Assembly (NCBI RefSeq): GCF_009389715.1
Contig: NW_024067680.1
Span: forward strand, 1,178,001-1,242,000
Source: Phoenix dactylifera
Lineage: Eukaryota > Streptophyta > Magnoliopsida > Arecales > Arecaceae
Direction: 5' to 3'
DNA length: 64,000 nt
The notes under the pieces were generated by a model. It searched no databases and was not told the origin of the DNA. It saw nothing but the letters and a program-made list of their open reading frames with translations. Position numbers and translations under genes: made by a program. The number at the start of each line of letters is the position of its first letter. Position 1 is the stretch's first letter. This document shows, one piece after another, positions 13,977 to 42,600 of this stretch.

Positions 13977-14700
13977 GATTCCCCAGACCCAAGTCACAAA
14001 ACCAATGCTAACAAAATCACAATTTTCTCAATCCAGTATCATCTTCCTTAAACCAAAAAAGTCTGATTTCCCTCAAATACAGGAAAAGAAATAATAAAAC
14101 CTCAAGAAATCGTCATAAAACAGAGATAGAGACTAACGATGAGCCCAGCGGTTCCTCAAAGGAGCTCAAGTCCTAACACCTAATTCCACAACTCTATTTC
14201 CCAAAGCGAACGAAACACCAAACTTCTCAATCTGGCTTTATCTTCTTCACACCAAAACCCAATTCTCTCCTCAAACTCAAATAAATGCAATAAAAAACGC
14301 AACTTTCATCTACTTGACATGGAAAACCAAAAATCCCTCATCAAAATCGCAGCTTTTCCTCATTTTGATCAAAATAAGACATCAATAAAGAAGAAAAAAC
14401 AGAAATTTCACCGCCCAAAACCCGCATCTCTGAGAATCGGAGCGTGTTTCCACCGAAGAGAGCCTCTGCGACGGAGAGGAAAATGACAAGGAATCGCAGC
14501 AAAAAAAAAAAAAAAAACTACTTGCAGAACCCTAATTCAAGTCGCCCGTTGGGGAAGCTGGTAGGAGGCGAAACGCTTCCAGGGAATGGAACGGAAATCA
14601 GTGTTCTTCGCTCTCCGAAACATTGCAAATTTTCCGGAGGCACCTCTCTTCTGAAGAGCTTCCAACCGCGTTGATCTGTAATTAGAGGAAAACAACAGAA
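13977..14700 (-). promoter_or_regulatory. 5' leader and proximal promoter region of the myosin VIII gene
   Basis: Sequence upstream of the chosen myosin ATG. Reading the minus strand, a GGCG/GTGAAATT donor near 14412 and a TTTTGTTAG acceptor near 14010 would allow a 5'UTR intron of about 0.4 kb, a common arrangement in plant genes, but this is inference. The block around 14400-14680 is richer in GC than its surroundings, as expected for a transcription start region. I see no convincing TATA box. Confidence 0.35.
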
Positions 14701-15060
14701 AGGGATTCTAAAATTGTTGTTTCGGTGAATGGGGACAAGGGAGATTTTATGCGTGAAAAGCGCGAGCTCATCCTTTTTCCTTCCTTTTTTTCCGCTTCTC
14801 TGCTTTTAATGAAGAGGAGGAGACGGAGGATAAGCCCGCCAGTTTCGGAGACAACAATTGGCGAGTTGGTGTCTTTACATCTAACACCCTCACTTAACAA
14901 TTATTTGAATACATGGCCACCTTGCTCACCTTCCAACCCAATTGGAGGTTGGTTCAGGTTAGTTCAATAAAACCAACCCAATGTCAATTGGTTCTTACTT
15001 TTTTGACCTGGAACTGAATCAAATAATAATATTGGAGCCCAACCCAACCCGGCTCAGTTA

Positions 15061-15200
15061 AGATTGGCTGGAGGCTTTCTTCGCGACCCACCATTTAGGA
15101 CTTTGCCTCGGCAAACCTATATCGGCGTTTTTTCTTTTGCATTATCTTATTCTTTTTTATTCTGTTGACTACCCTCACTCCTGCCGGGTGTGAAAACAAA
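15061..15200 (+). mobile_element. L1-type LINE 3' fragment (RNase H tail), copy 1
   Basis: The plus strand reads DWLEAFFATHHLGLCL, comparable with the last residues of the RNase H domain of plant L1 ORF2, and continues into T-rich 3' sequence with TTTTGCATTATCTTATTC. The segment aligns by eye over about 130 bases with 40590-40740, which carries a better preserved tail. Confidence 0.55.
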
Positions 15201-15236
15201 TAAACTACTAATTTTATTCACTATAATAAAAAAAAA

Positions 15237-15763
15237 GTTTTTTGCATTTATATCCTTATAAATATCTAAACTTTCATATATACCCTCATAAATTTACTAT
15301 ATATCCACATATCCTTATAATTAATATTTTATGTGGGGCCATTATAAATATCTTAAATTATATATATATTCTTGCAAATTTACTATATTTATGCATATGC
15401 TTATAATTTATTTCTTTTTATGAATATATCCACATAAATTTACTCTAATTGTGTGTATGTTCTTACAACTTATTTCCTTCTCCACATATATCTTTATTGA
15501 GGTAAGGATATACATGCAAACAAAAAAATTATAAGTATATACATATAGAAAAAAATAATTTACAAGGATATACATGTAAAAAGAAATATTTTATAAAAGC
15601 ATACATGCAAGTAGCAAATATGCAAAAGGTATGCATATGTTTTGGATTGTTATAAGGATATACCTACAAAAAGAATAATTTATAAGTATATACACATAAA
15701 TAGTAAATTTATGAACATATACGTGTGCTTTCATATGTTTATAAGAGTATATGTACAAAAAGC
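15237..15763. repeat. Long imperfect inverted repeat (fold-back element)
   Basis: The left arm (about 15237-15480) contains TTTTTTGCATTTATATCC, CTCATAAATTTACTATAT and ATATCCTTATAATTA in that order. The reverse complement of the right arm (about 15500-15763) gives TTTTTGTACATATACTC, TTCATAAATTTACTATTT and ATATACTTATAAATTAT in the same order. The two arms can therefore pair over most of about 240 bases around a centre near 15490. AT-rich, no coding potential. Likely a fold-back MITE. Confidence 0.65.
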
Positions 15764-17280
15764 TCTAGTAAAAATTATATATATATAATTCAAAAGATAT
15801 CTTACAATGATATAATTGAAATGTTTATAATTCTAGAATATAATATGTTACAAAGAAGCAATATTTAATCAAAATCGTGAGTGAAAAATCTATGAAATCA
15901 ATCATATATTATATAGCATAATTAATTTATTTATTCAAATTATATATGCATATATTTAGATTGGACTGGTTCAGATCTGGATAGGACCCTTTAGCCCAAA
16001 TCTAAGCAGATACAATCAGATTTATGAATATGGGAACTAGAATTTGCATGATTGTATTAGGAACGTGAACCAAACCAACCCTAGAAGGTCGCTTAGCTCA
16101 AATCTCATGTGCGCCCCTATTTGACAAAAATATTTGTAAAGAACTAAAACTTTAAGATTCTCCAAATTACTTTTTGACCATTATTTTAACAATATTTATT
16201 AACTTATTTATAATTTATTCATGGATGTTACTATTTATTCACGATTTTTTTATGACCAATTCAAAAATATTTGTGCACTATAAATTAATGATGCTATATG
16301 TTCACAATGATGATGTTGATTTTACCAATCTTCATACTTCATGAACTTGTTTTTATGAGGATAAATATATAAATATTTGAACAATCTTATATTATCATTT
16401 TATTAGATACATTTTATGATATTTGTTTATTTATTTTTAAATTTTCAATTTTTCTAAATTTTGGATTTTATGTCCTGTCAAAATATTTCAGAATGCCAAA
16501 TGGTAACTAGACACCGCAACTTTGCAAGATTCTGCTCCCTTAAAATGCTAACGTGTGGCCACTAAATAGAAATTCTTTTCAATGTAGATGGTGAAAGAGA
16601 TTGGCAAGTCTAAAGAGGATGGCCATAAAGATTACTTTTCTAAATCTTTTCCTACATAACGGTTTAGTTTTATGGTTCATGAAAGAGTCTTCTCGTATTC
16701 TAGTCTTTTTTTCCTTTTAAGAAAAAAAGGTTTTTTATGAAGAAATGAATAGGTCTTCCACCTATCATTTTTCAAGAATGCAATCTAATAACTTACAATT
16801 TTATATTTCGATCAAAGTACTTTACTATTTTAATTCTTCCTTCAATATCTTTTCTTCTTTGTAGTTTCCAAATTTTTCCATATATCTCATCCTAGAGAGC
16901 ACAACATGCACCAAACTAACATCTCCCTTAAAATGAAGATCTTTGATAACATCTGATTGGCTACAATAGCAAGTGCAAGTATTAGAGTTCTTGAATTCTT
17001 GTCAAACCAAATACAAGAATTTTTTTTCTTATACAAGATAAAATGTATAATATTAGGTCATATTTCAATTTGGAAGCAAGTTTAATAGTCAGGGTCTAAA
17101 ATTTCTTTCTAGTACATGCATGTTAATAAGGTAATATTAGTTTTTATATATCAAGTTATAGCGTAATCTAATGATTTCTGAAAATTATTTATCTAGAAAA
17201 ATGATATCAAAGGAAGATAAATTTTACCACGTTCAGTTAGTGAAAAAATACTCCAAAAAATAATACAAAAAAAGTTATGA
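15764..17280. other. AT-rich intergenic stretch, nothing recognised
   Basis: No open frame with family resemblance, no structural RNA and no clear terminal repeats. A short GGTTCAGATCTGG-type segment near 15965 and the ACCCAACC-rich piece near 14930-15060 may be degraded repeat edges. Confidence 0.5.
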
Positions 17281-17998
17281 TGTTTGGTTGGAGGTAATCT
17301 TATATAGGAATATTGCAAAATTTCCAACAATACTCTTGAATAAATGATTCAAGTAATGACAATCTTTTTGTTTGGTCTCTTTGTTGGCTATTTATAGCCT
17401 GCTTATACGAAGGTTATCAATATGGGCCATTTCAAATATTGAAATATATTTGTTTGAGTTAATAAATATTTTTAAAAATTAATTATATATTATAAAATAT
17501 ATCCCTTATTATAAATAAATTTTAATTTATTTTTGATATATTAATAAATGTATTACTTCTTAATAAATCTCATGTAATATTTATTAATAATTAATAAATT
17601 TTTATTAATTATTTATTAATAAATATATTCATATATTAATTATATTAAATTATTAATAATAATATATAATTAATATATTTAATGAATTTAGTATTTTGAT
17701 TAATATATTAATGACTAACATATTTATAATATATTAGTATAATTAATATAATATTAATATAATATAAGTGAGGGTATTTTCTTCGAGAAATAATAATTTC
17801 AGATTATCTTCACTCGATAATCCAGCTTGAAAAAAAAAATATCACTCTCATGGTTATATTGGTTTTACCTTCTCTCTCATTAAAATAGATATGGGATCCG
17901 TCATTTATTTTACCATCTTTCTCATTTACTTTTCATACTAAATATAGTAATATGATATGAAATTTATTTTCTCATGTCAAATTACCTCCAACCAAACA
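17281..17998. mobile_element. MITE with perfect 18-bp terminal inverted repeats
   Basis: TGTTTGGTTGGAGGTAAT at 17281-17298 is matched exactly by its reverse complement at 17981-17998. The 0.7 kb interior is extremely AT-rich (runs of TTAATAAATATT type) and codes for nothing. The TGTTTGG start is hAT-like, but the flanking bases do not show a convincing 8-bp target duplication, so the superfamily is uncertain. Confidence 0.75.
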
Positions 17999-18807
17999 AA
18001 CCCGAGAAGCATCGGGCAGCAACAAATGATATCGCCATTGGTTACCACATACGGTGCTAACACAAACGGGCTTTTTGGATTCGAGAATGTCTATTTAGAT
18101 GCTCTCATAGGATTCGTCTTCTTTGGAAAACGTGTAGATGAATCATGTTGGAAAGAGGTGGCAATATATCTTATAGAGGATTTTATAATAGATTGGAAAA
18201 GAATGCGGATCTTCCTTGCAGGAATTAGAAGGCAGGCAACATGAGATCATCACCAACGAAGGTGGATGACAAGGAGATCACTGGCTGGCAGGAAAAGGAG
18301 AGAGAACTGTTCCCTAGCATGAAGAGAGACTAGAAATGGAGTCAAACAAAATATTATGATGTATTTTAGGATCTGAGAAAATGCGTGTCAATTCTGCACA
18401 ACCAATCACTAAATTGATCGTGCAAGACTGTGCAATGGCGACTCCATAATTGACCAAAGGACCTGTTTGGCAACAAATCCTGCAAGTTGCACCAATCTCC
18501 TCTCTGAGAGATTATTTTGTGAACATGAGAACCTGCAACTTTACCCCATTCTTTTGAGATAAGAAATTCCTCCTAGGTGATGTATAGATATTATTGCTAT
18601 AAAATAGGGATAAGTGACCGCTTGGCTTTCCTAATCCTTTTGTTGCTATCACTTAGCTTTCTTTATCTATCTATACCTCCTGTATATTTAAAACAAGATC
18701 CCATCACAAAATCTTGATCTTATCAGACCAATAAGATCTTGCAACATCCGAACAAGAACTATCAGAAGATATTTAGGCTTGATTAGGAACTTCAGCACCT
18801 TCTTATG

Positions 18808-19068
18808 TTAATATTTGGACACTTCCTTGGAGACCTGCATTGCTTTCTCAGTAACAATAAAAGCAAATGCAACACATTCAAGTATTCTCACCACTTGTTT
18901 ATTGACTGTTTTCCTATTTATCCTCCACTGCTCCTTGCGTGATCTTCTTGGTGATGGTGAACTCAAATCATCCTCCAACTGTTCTCTTTCAATTTTAGAT
19001 AAACTCCACTGCCTTCCAAAGCATACCCTCCTCTTACTAGCTCTTGCACTGTGTGAGGATTTTAGCAT
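18808..19068 (-). CDS. Unrecognised small open frame (86 codons)
   Basis: A basic, serine-rich peptide beginning MLKSSHSARASKRRV and containing LSSPSPRRSRKEQWR, about 0.6 kb downstream of the AGD5 stop on the same strand. I do not recognise a family. It could be an exon of an unidentified gene, a pseudogene remnant, or chance; the plus strand is also open across the same bases, which argues for a base-composition effect. Confidence 0.15.
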   Translation of the reverse strand: MLKSSHSARASKRRVCFGRQWSLSKIEREQLEDDLSSPSPRRSRKEQWRINRKTVNKQVVRILECVAFAFIVTEKAMQVSKEVSKY

Positions 19069-19145
19069 AGCTAATGTAGATTAGTAATGTCAGTTACAAA
19101 GATAAACTTTCATGTAAGATTAGGACTGAGGAAGCAGTTAAATTT

Positions 19146-19250
19146 TCCCAACCAGCCTTAGCTCAGCTGGTCGGCATCCCTTTCCATTAGGAAGTGTTCA
19201 AGAATTTGAACCCTAAGGGTGCAATCCCCATATATTTCTCAATAAAATAA
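19146..19250 (+). repeat. tRNA-derived SINE candidate
   Basis: TTAGCTCAGCTGGTCGG contains a perfect A-box (TAGCTCAGCTGG, 19159-19170) and is followed by a degenerate B-box region (GTTCAAGAATTTGAACCC) and an A-rich tail (CAATAAAATAAAATG). It cannot fold as an intact tRNA, so a SINE is more likely than a tRNA gene. Confidence 0.45.
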
Positions 19251-19676
19251 AATGAAACAAAAGGTATCAATCCGACACTTACCCTCTATAATAAAATGGT
19301 TCATTCTTGGAAAAAATTATGAAGTTACGGGTATACAATGGAACTCCAAAGACTGCAGCAATATGTGCAGTTATGTTCATCTGAGTTGTAGAAAATGTCA
19401 GAGTAAAATTTCATACTTTACATCAAGTATACTCCCAGCCATTGCAATTACTATAGAGACTTCAGCAACCACTGGCCCATCTTTATTGATCCCGGACACC
19501 CTTTCATACAAATGAAGACATCAAATAAGTATACAATGCCTAAAATGCAACTTACAACTCTATGCAGGAGAACCGCCACTGCTATGTATTTATATGTTTT
19601 TTTTTTCTTTCCCTGTAGATCGTAATGCTAACATGGAAGACCGCCATAATCTGTTGTGCCATGTGCCTTTCTCCGT

Positions 19677-37163
<17,487 letters not shown>

Positions 37164-37400
37164 TCTGATGCCCTCGTCGATTCTCGGAGCTTCCCCCTGG
37201 ATTCAGAGAGAGAGAGAGTTGATTGCAAATAGATGGGAAAAGGGGGGAAGAAGAATCGACGGCTTCTCCCCTTTATCGTCTCTTTAGCTCTCTCGTCCCC
37301 GAGGAGATAGAACAAGAAGGAGAGGAACCAAATGGACTAATTTTCCCTTTTTAAACTACTTTTCTTCATCTTCTTATTATTATTACTATATGGGGTTTGT
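37164..37400 (-). promoter_or_regulatory. AGD5 5' leader and proximal promoter
   Basis: Upstream of the AGD5 ATG on the minus strand: a CT-rich leader (the plus strand shows AGAGAGAGAGAG near 37206) and a GC-richer block to about 37320. Pyrimidine-rich leaders are common in plant genes. No clear TATA box was identified. Confidence 0.4.
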
Positions 37401-39400
37401 TTCACTGGATCGGTTTCCTGCAAGCCTCACACGTGAGAAGGACAAACGTGTGATGCATGGATGCATTTCAGATCCAGGCTATACGGAATCTGATGAGAAT
37501 CCATACAAATAATGGCGATTTATTTATATCTATGCTTCTTGATGAAGAAACCTTTGTAATAAGAGTCCAGCAGGGCTGATGTTTCTGTTCACGTGAGAAG
37601 CACATGCAAAGTTCTAGAGTTTGGTACTTTCAATCAAAACAGTCGATTATATTTTGGTCTAGGAACTCTAACTTCTGCATCAAATTGAACATACATGTGT
37701 TTGAATTAAGCCTCACTTGATTTTCTTAATATATTGTATAATAAATGTATATCATATATGTGCAATTTTAATTTTATTATTTAGGCACGATTTAGAATTT
37801 TAGGATCCCTTCGGCCATCGAAATGCTTTATCGTGGAATATATTATATTGGCCATTAGTCAACATATAAAATATTAGGGAAAAATAATGTAAGTTGGAAA
37901 GTGCTTGGGTGTGTATGAATGTACGTACGTATGTATGCACAAATTATAGGAGATAAACTACATACTTTATATTAATTTTTTGAAAAAATAGATAACAATT
38001 CAAAATTAATGATAAATTGTCCAAATTCGAGACCGAAACATCTGATATATATTACAAAAATTAATTTGAAGCAAGAATTCATATTTGTGTGTGGATGATA
38101 ACTTTGGATATATTTTACTCATAGCATTAATTTCATGCATGTTGGTAAACGATAATGAGAGCATATCCTAGATTTATGTACTTGTATCCATATTCAAAAT
38201 ATTGTTTATTTTAAGTATAAAATTTTACCTTTTAAACAATCTTTAAAGTTGCTAATTACCGACGCATATGTTAGTTCTCACTTTTTCGGCCTATCTTCTT
38301 CGAACTTTCATGCAAGAATGACTTTATTGCATTGAATATCGAAGAATTATTATTTTTTAATCTTATTTGTTAAGAAAATAATTTTATATTTCTTTTAGGG
38401 TATGGAAATGGAAGCATTAATATTCAATAAAAAATATTGGTAAATTAGAAGAAAAACTCTAGGAAGTGAAGATATATACTTCATCACATATTAAAGTTTG
38501 GGAAGTAAGTAGTGATTACAAATTGTTGATAATGAGTATCAATGTCTTCTCTAGTAACATGACAATCCACGAGATAAAAGACCTCTCAAACTTTCTATAA
38601 TATAAATTTTGGTTTACAAACTTCTGCAAACTTTTGGCTTTTGTTAACAAGGATGGATCCTAATAGGTAAAAAAAATAATTAACTTTTGTAATAATATGT
38701 TGAAACTTATAATCTCTTAATATTTAGAAATTATAGGCCAATGATAGAAGTATTGCCTCTAACAATAGCAAACTTAAAATTTCATGATATTTGTAGTTAT
38801 TTAATTTCAAACAATAACAATTAAGTTTTATGCAGAATGCTTGATTTTTTATTTAGTATTATCTCAGAATTTATGATTTCCTAATATCAAAATGTTTGTA
38901 CTTGCATAAACTTTTCTTAATAGGTTTGAAAAAGCAAATCCAATTATATATTCTTCAGATGATAATAAATGCTTACCATCTAAAAATCATGCTTATGTCA
39001 TATGAAATGTATAGTCTCAATTCCAGCAAAGACGTTTTTTTTTTCCTCAAATCAAAATGCCATCTACTAAAATCCAATTGAATTGACAGATTTCTCCAGA
39101 AATATTCAATATCTATTCAATTTTTATACTTTATAAATCCCAGATGTCTATTATTAATTTATAAAAAAATATGGGCACGTCCCAGATTTGCTAGTAATTC
39201 ATGTAACGTGGAAAATTTTTAATTATAAAACTAAGATGCAATCGAGATATTTAGCTCAAGGTATACAAATGGAAGTTTTGAGAGAGCCCAAGCTTCTACC
39301 AAATCTCTTAGACAAGATGCCTGTGAACAACCTGATGTTTTGGGCTTGAGCTAGTCCTAGGTCGCTCGAGTTCAGTTCATCCACGCTTAGATCGGCACAA
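37400..39400. other. AT-rich intergenic region between AGD5 and the TIC20-I leader
   Basis: No gene recognised. A short GTACGTACGTATGTATG microsatellite lies at about 37920-37937. Open frames are short and match nothing known. Confidence 0.6.
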
Positions 39401-39419
39401 CCAAGATCCGTACACACGC

Positions 39420-39690
39420 CTTGTCATGCAATTGGGTTGGGTATGTAGGATTCTAGTTGGATCCACCAAAAGATTCTGCCCTTCTTCCTCCTCCCAGCTC
39501 CTTTCCTTTACGGTCGGCGTTGCACGGCGTGCCCACCCTCCGCTCCCTTTCGCAGCCGGCGGGCTTCTCGCGCTCCACCGTGAGCTCCGGCATCTACGTA
39601 GCACGGCCCGTCCTGGTGCCGTGGACCGGTACTCTCTCTCCCTCTCCCTCCCACTTTCCCCTATCCCCGTCTTTCAGGGTTAGTGATTTG
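39420..39690 (+). other. GC-rich block, probable 5' leader exon of TIC20-I
   Basis: The only GC-rich, CpG-containing block upstream of the TIC20-I coding exons, with a plausible donor (GGACCG/GTACTCTC near 39626) followed by a CT-rich tract. A frame from 39457 reads MDPPKDSALLPPP and stays open for 93 codons but resembles no family. I infer an untranslated first exon with an intron to about 42588. It could equally belong to an unrelated degraded gene. Confidence 0.3.
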
Positions 39691-40183
39691 GATTCAGCTA
39701 AAATTTCTCATCGTGTGATGCCTATTAAGTTGAAATAATTGGTCCAGATCTCTTCAAAAAAGAAATAATTGGTCCAGGTTTTAGTTGTAAGTAAGCCAGC
39801 AGTTTTTTTTTTCTTTCCGATATGATTATAAGTGTCGCGGTTAAATGGTTTTCTAAGAAGTCCTAGAAATTGGATAAAAATGATGGATAAAAATGATACT
39901 TCAGAGATCAAGAATGATATTTATTGAAAAAAGATAAATGGAGAGGAGGTAGAACCGTTTTTGCAGCTTCCTTCGACAACAGTAACTCAGCTTGTTGGTC
40001 TGTTTATTACTATTGGGATTTGAAGGTTGAAGGATTTGTTGATGCGTATCTATCAATGGGTCTGTCTTTTTACTTGTACAACTTGAAGAAAAAATGTTGC
40101 ATACTTGTATAGCTCAAACTTTAATTTGAGAAAAATCTCTGTTGTTTCTGGTTGGGCGTGATTGGAGTAGGCTTGAATAGTAT

Positions 40184-40480
40184 TGTAACAACCCAAGATC
40201 TCACCCAAAAAGGCTAGTTAGAAAGTATTAATTAGATTTCTTGATCATGAATAAGTATCTAAGATTACGATCAGCTTGTGTTCAGCTCAAATATGCCCGT
40301 ACTACATTATCTCCTAATCCATATAGGTCATGGGTTGGATCCGCTCTGATACCATTTATAACAATTCAGGATTGCATCCAAAAAGGCTAGCCGGAAGATA
40401 TTATTTGGGTTTATTGATCCTGCATAAATATTCAAGATCTACCCACCTATGATCGATGTGGGACTAAATACATGCCCACA
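40184..40480 (-). mobile_element. TRIM (terminal-repeat retrotransposon in miniature)
   Basis: Two related terminal repeats of about 115-120 bases: TGTAACAACCCAAGATCTC at 40184 and TTATAACAATTCAGGATTGC at about 40356, both continuing into CCAAAAAGGCTAG. GCTCTGATACCA at 40343-40354 is the complement of the tRNA-iMet primer-binding site and directly abuts the right-hand repeat. The element therefore reads on the minus strand with almost no internal region. It codes for nothing. Confidence 0.7.
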
Positions 40481-40494
40481 TGTGTTCACAAGTA

Positions 40495-40774
40495 TTCTTG
40501 TTGTCAATGTTGTCAGAGGTCACGTTGGGCGTGCTGGCGAGGGTGGTTGCACAGGAGGCACGGGTTTCGTCATGTCTATAGGGAGGCAAATAGCGTTGCT
40601 GATTGGGTGGTGTCCTTCGCGGCCCATCATTTTGGGAGCTTTGCCTAGGTAGACCGTAGACCACGTGTCGGTGCCTTTTTTCTTGCATTGTCTTCTCTTT
40701 TCTGATTTTGTTGGTTGCATGCACACCCATCGTGTGTGAGCCGCCGTTGTACCCAAAAAAAAAAAAAAGTTGTT
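40495..40774 (+). mobile_element. L1-type LINE 3' fragment (RNase H tail, poly-A), copy 2
   Basis: The plus strand encodes RHVYREANSVADWVVSFAAH, the end of the RNase H-like domain of plant L1 ORF2. A stop follows, then a T-rich 3' UTR (CTTTTTTCTTGCATTGTC), TGTGTGAGCCGCC and a poly-A tail ending near 40768. It aligns by eye with 15061-15200. It lies immediately beside the TRIM element. Confidence 0.75.
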
Positions 40775-41665
40775 GGAGGCACTCCAGGTGCTTTCCTAGG
40801 CAATTGGGCGAAGTTGCCAAACCCCTAAATGCCTCAATAGTCCTCTCAAGAGACGTAGGATTGCTAAGGCAATGCCTAGGGGTGCACTTGAGCAAAGCAA
40901 GAGGTGTTTGTGCGAGCACTTCTGCAATGTGCATTACCATTCTTCTTGTCCTTTCTTGCTTGGAACCAGTTTAGATCACAATGTATGATGACCGCAATCT
41001 CCTTCTAGATATGAAACTCATGGACGTGAAAGGGAATCTAACAATCCAAAATATAAGGAAGGATTAGTGCCAAATACAGGGTCGTTGTGATTGACAAAGA
41101 TTCCAGGGCAAGGTCTCATCTCATCATACATCACATATTGTGATGTTTGACAACCTAAATCATTTCCTTCTTGCCTACTGTTTTGGAGCTCTATTAGCTC
41201 TAATTTGATGTTGATTTTGGTTAATTGGAGCACTTATAAGTAAAGGGATACTCTAGTATCGTCAGTGGTTTAACTTTGTATGGTATATGTTGTTCAGAAA
41301 CTTGAATCATGTTCCGAAAAGTGGTTTTTGCTGTCAGATTGGAACTTTGAAGCTATTTTAGGTTGTTCAGTAGTTCGTTCTTGCTGACATTTGCTTAAAA
41401 ACATGTTATGGAAAGTGATATTTTGATGTGATATTTCAAAAGATGTGAATCATGATATGTAATGTTCAAGATGATCATGATTTAGGATGTTGAAACCTGA
41501 ATTATGAATCTTAATGTTTGTATTGTTTCAAATAAAAATACTTATTTTTTTCTGATGCAATTATGGGGTTTTTCATATATTATCAACTTGCTTTAGTCAG
41601 GCGAGCACCTTTTGGTGCCTAGTGCCTTGAGCGAATAGGGGTCCTGTAGCCTTAAGGACACTTTT
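40775..41665. repeat. Possible element with GCCTAGGC-type termini
   Basis: GGAGGCACTCCAGGTGCTTT at about 40774 and the inverted AGGCGAGCACCTTTTGGTGCC at about 41598 are similar when one is reverse-complemented. Further GCCTAGG-type motifs lie near both ends. No target duplication was fixed, and the interior is anonymous. Confidence 0.3.
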
Positions 41666-42600
41666 GCTTTTGATAGTCTTGCTTTCCAAAGGATGTTGCA
41701 TAGTTGCATGAACTTGGATCTTTCATTATGATCAGCATCTGCTCAAGCTCATGGTGAACTATATTATATAGTTTTAGTTGATGTGGCAGCTAAATGAATG
41801 CAGAATGCTTTGTTCATGTAAGAACCACCACACTTCTACACTCTTCTCTTTTTTTTTTGGGACTTTTTGCATGCAAGTCTCTGGGCATTAGCACTTTGCT
41901 ACATGCCCTTACAAAACCTTTTTTTTTGTTGGCATATTTGTTGGGTGAGTTCTTTTGTTGAATACTCATATAATAATAGCGAAGACATTGAATCCCCTTA
42001 TCAATGGCTTCAGGTTGATAACAGAGTTATCTTAATTGCCATTCACCTGCATTAATGCTTTAGGTCTGTGTAATCGAGAGAAAAGGTGCACCTGATTTCA
42101 AAGGTGCACCTGTACAGGTAGAGCAGAGGACAGGATCTGTAGCATGATGAAACTTAGAGCCTTCAAAATTGTGGGGTTATATGATAGCAATGACATCATG
42201 GTAAAGAATTAACTCTTGGTTGGTAGGCATACTCGAGTCATATCTACATATGTGGAAATGCATTTTAAACTATTTAAGTAGGTAAACCATCATCATGACC
42301 TACAAGTTTTGTCCATTTTATTTTGGGTTGATGTGATTTATTCTTTTTCCTTTATTCCTATAAGTGCTATCTACTTAACATGAGTTTTTATGAAAAACCT
42401 CGACTAAACAAAGAGAATATGATTTTTCCTTTGATCATATCAGAGTTCATCTAATCTGTGCTTGATCTTCCATTTTCAAATTCACATTTGTTCTTCTAAG
42501 TCTGTGCAATGTGTCTCGTTTACATTGGTCATTTGTTTGGCTAGACGGTGGTACTAGTAAGCTAATTGAGTTTGATTTGATCTATTAAGGTGCTGGAGAG

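Noticed and set aside
13678..14094. Plus-strand open frame of 138 codons opposite the first myosin exon
   Set aside because: It is the antisense shadow of the conserved myosin N-terminal exon.
19157..19225. Possible tRNA gene
   Set aside because: The A-box is good but the sequence does not fold into acceptor and anticodon stems and the B-box is degenerate; a SINE fragment is more likely.
40464..40940. Open frame of 158 codons on the minus strand
   Set aside because: It crosses the L1 tail, its poly-A and the next repeat in antisense, so it is a chance frame.
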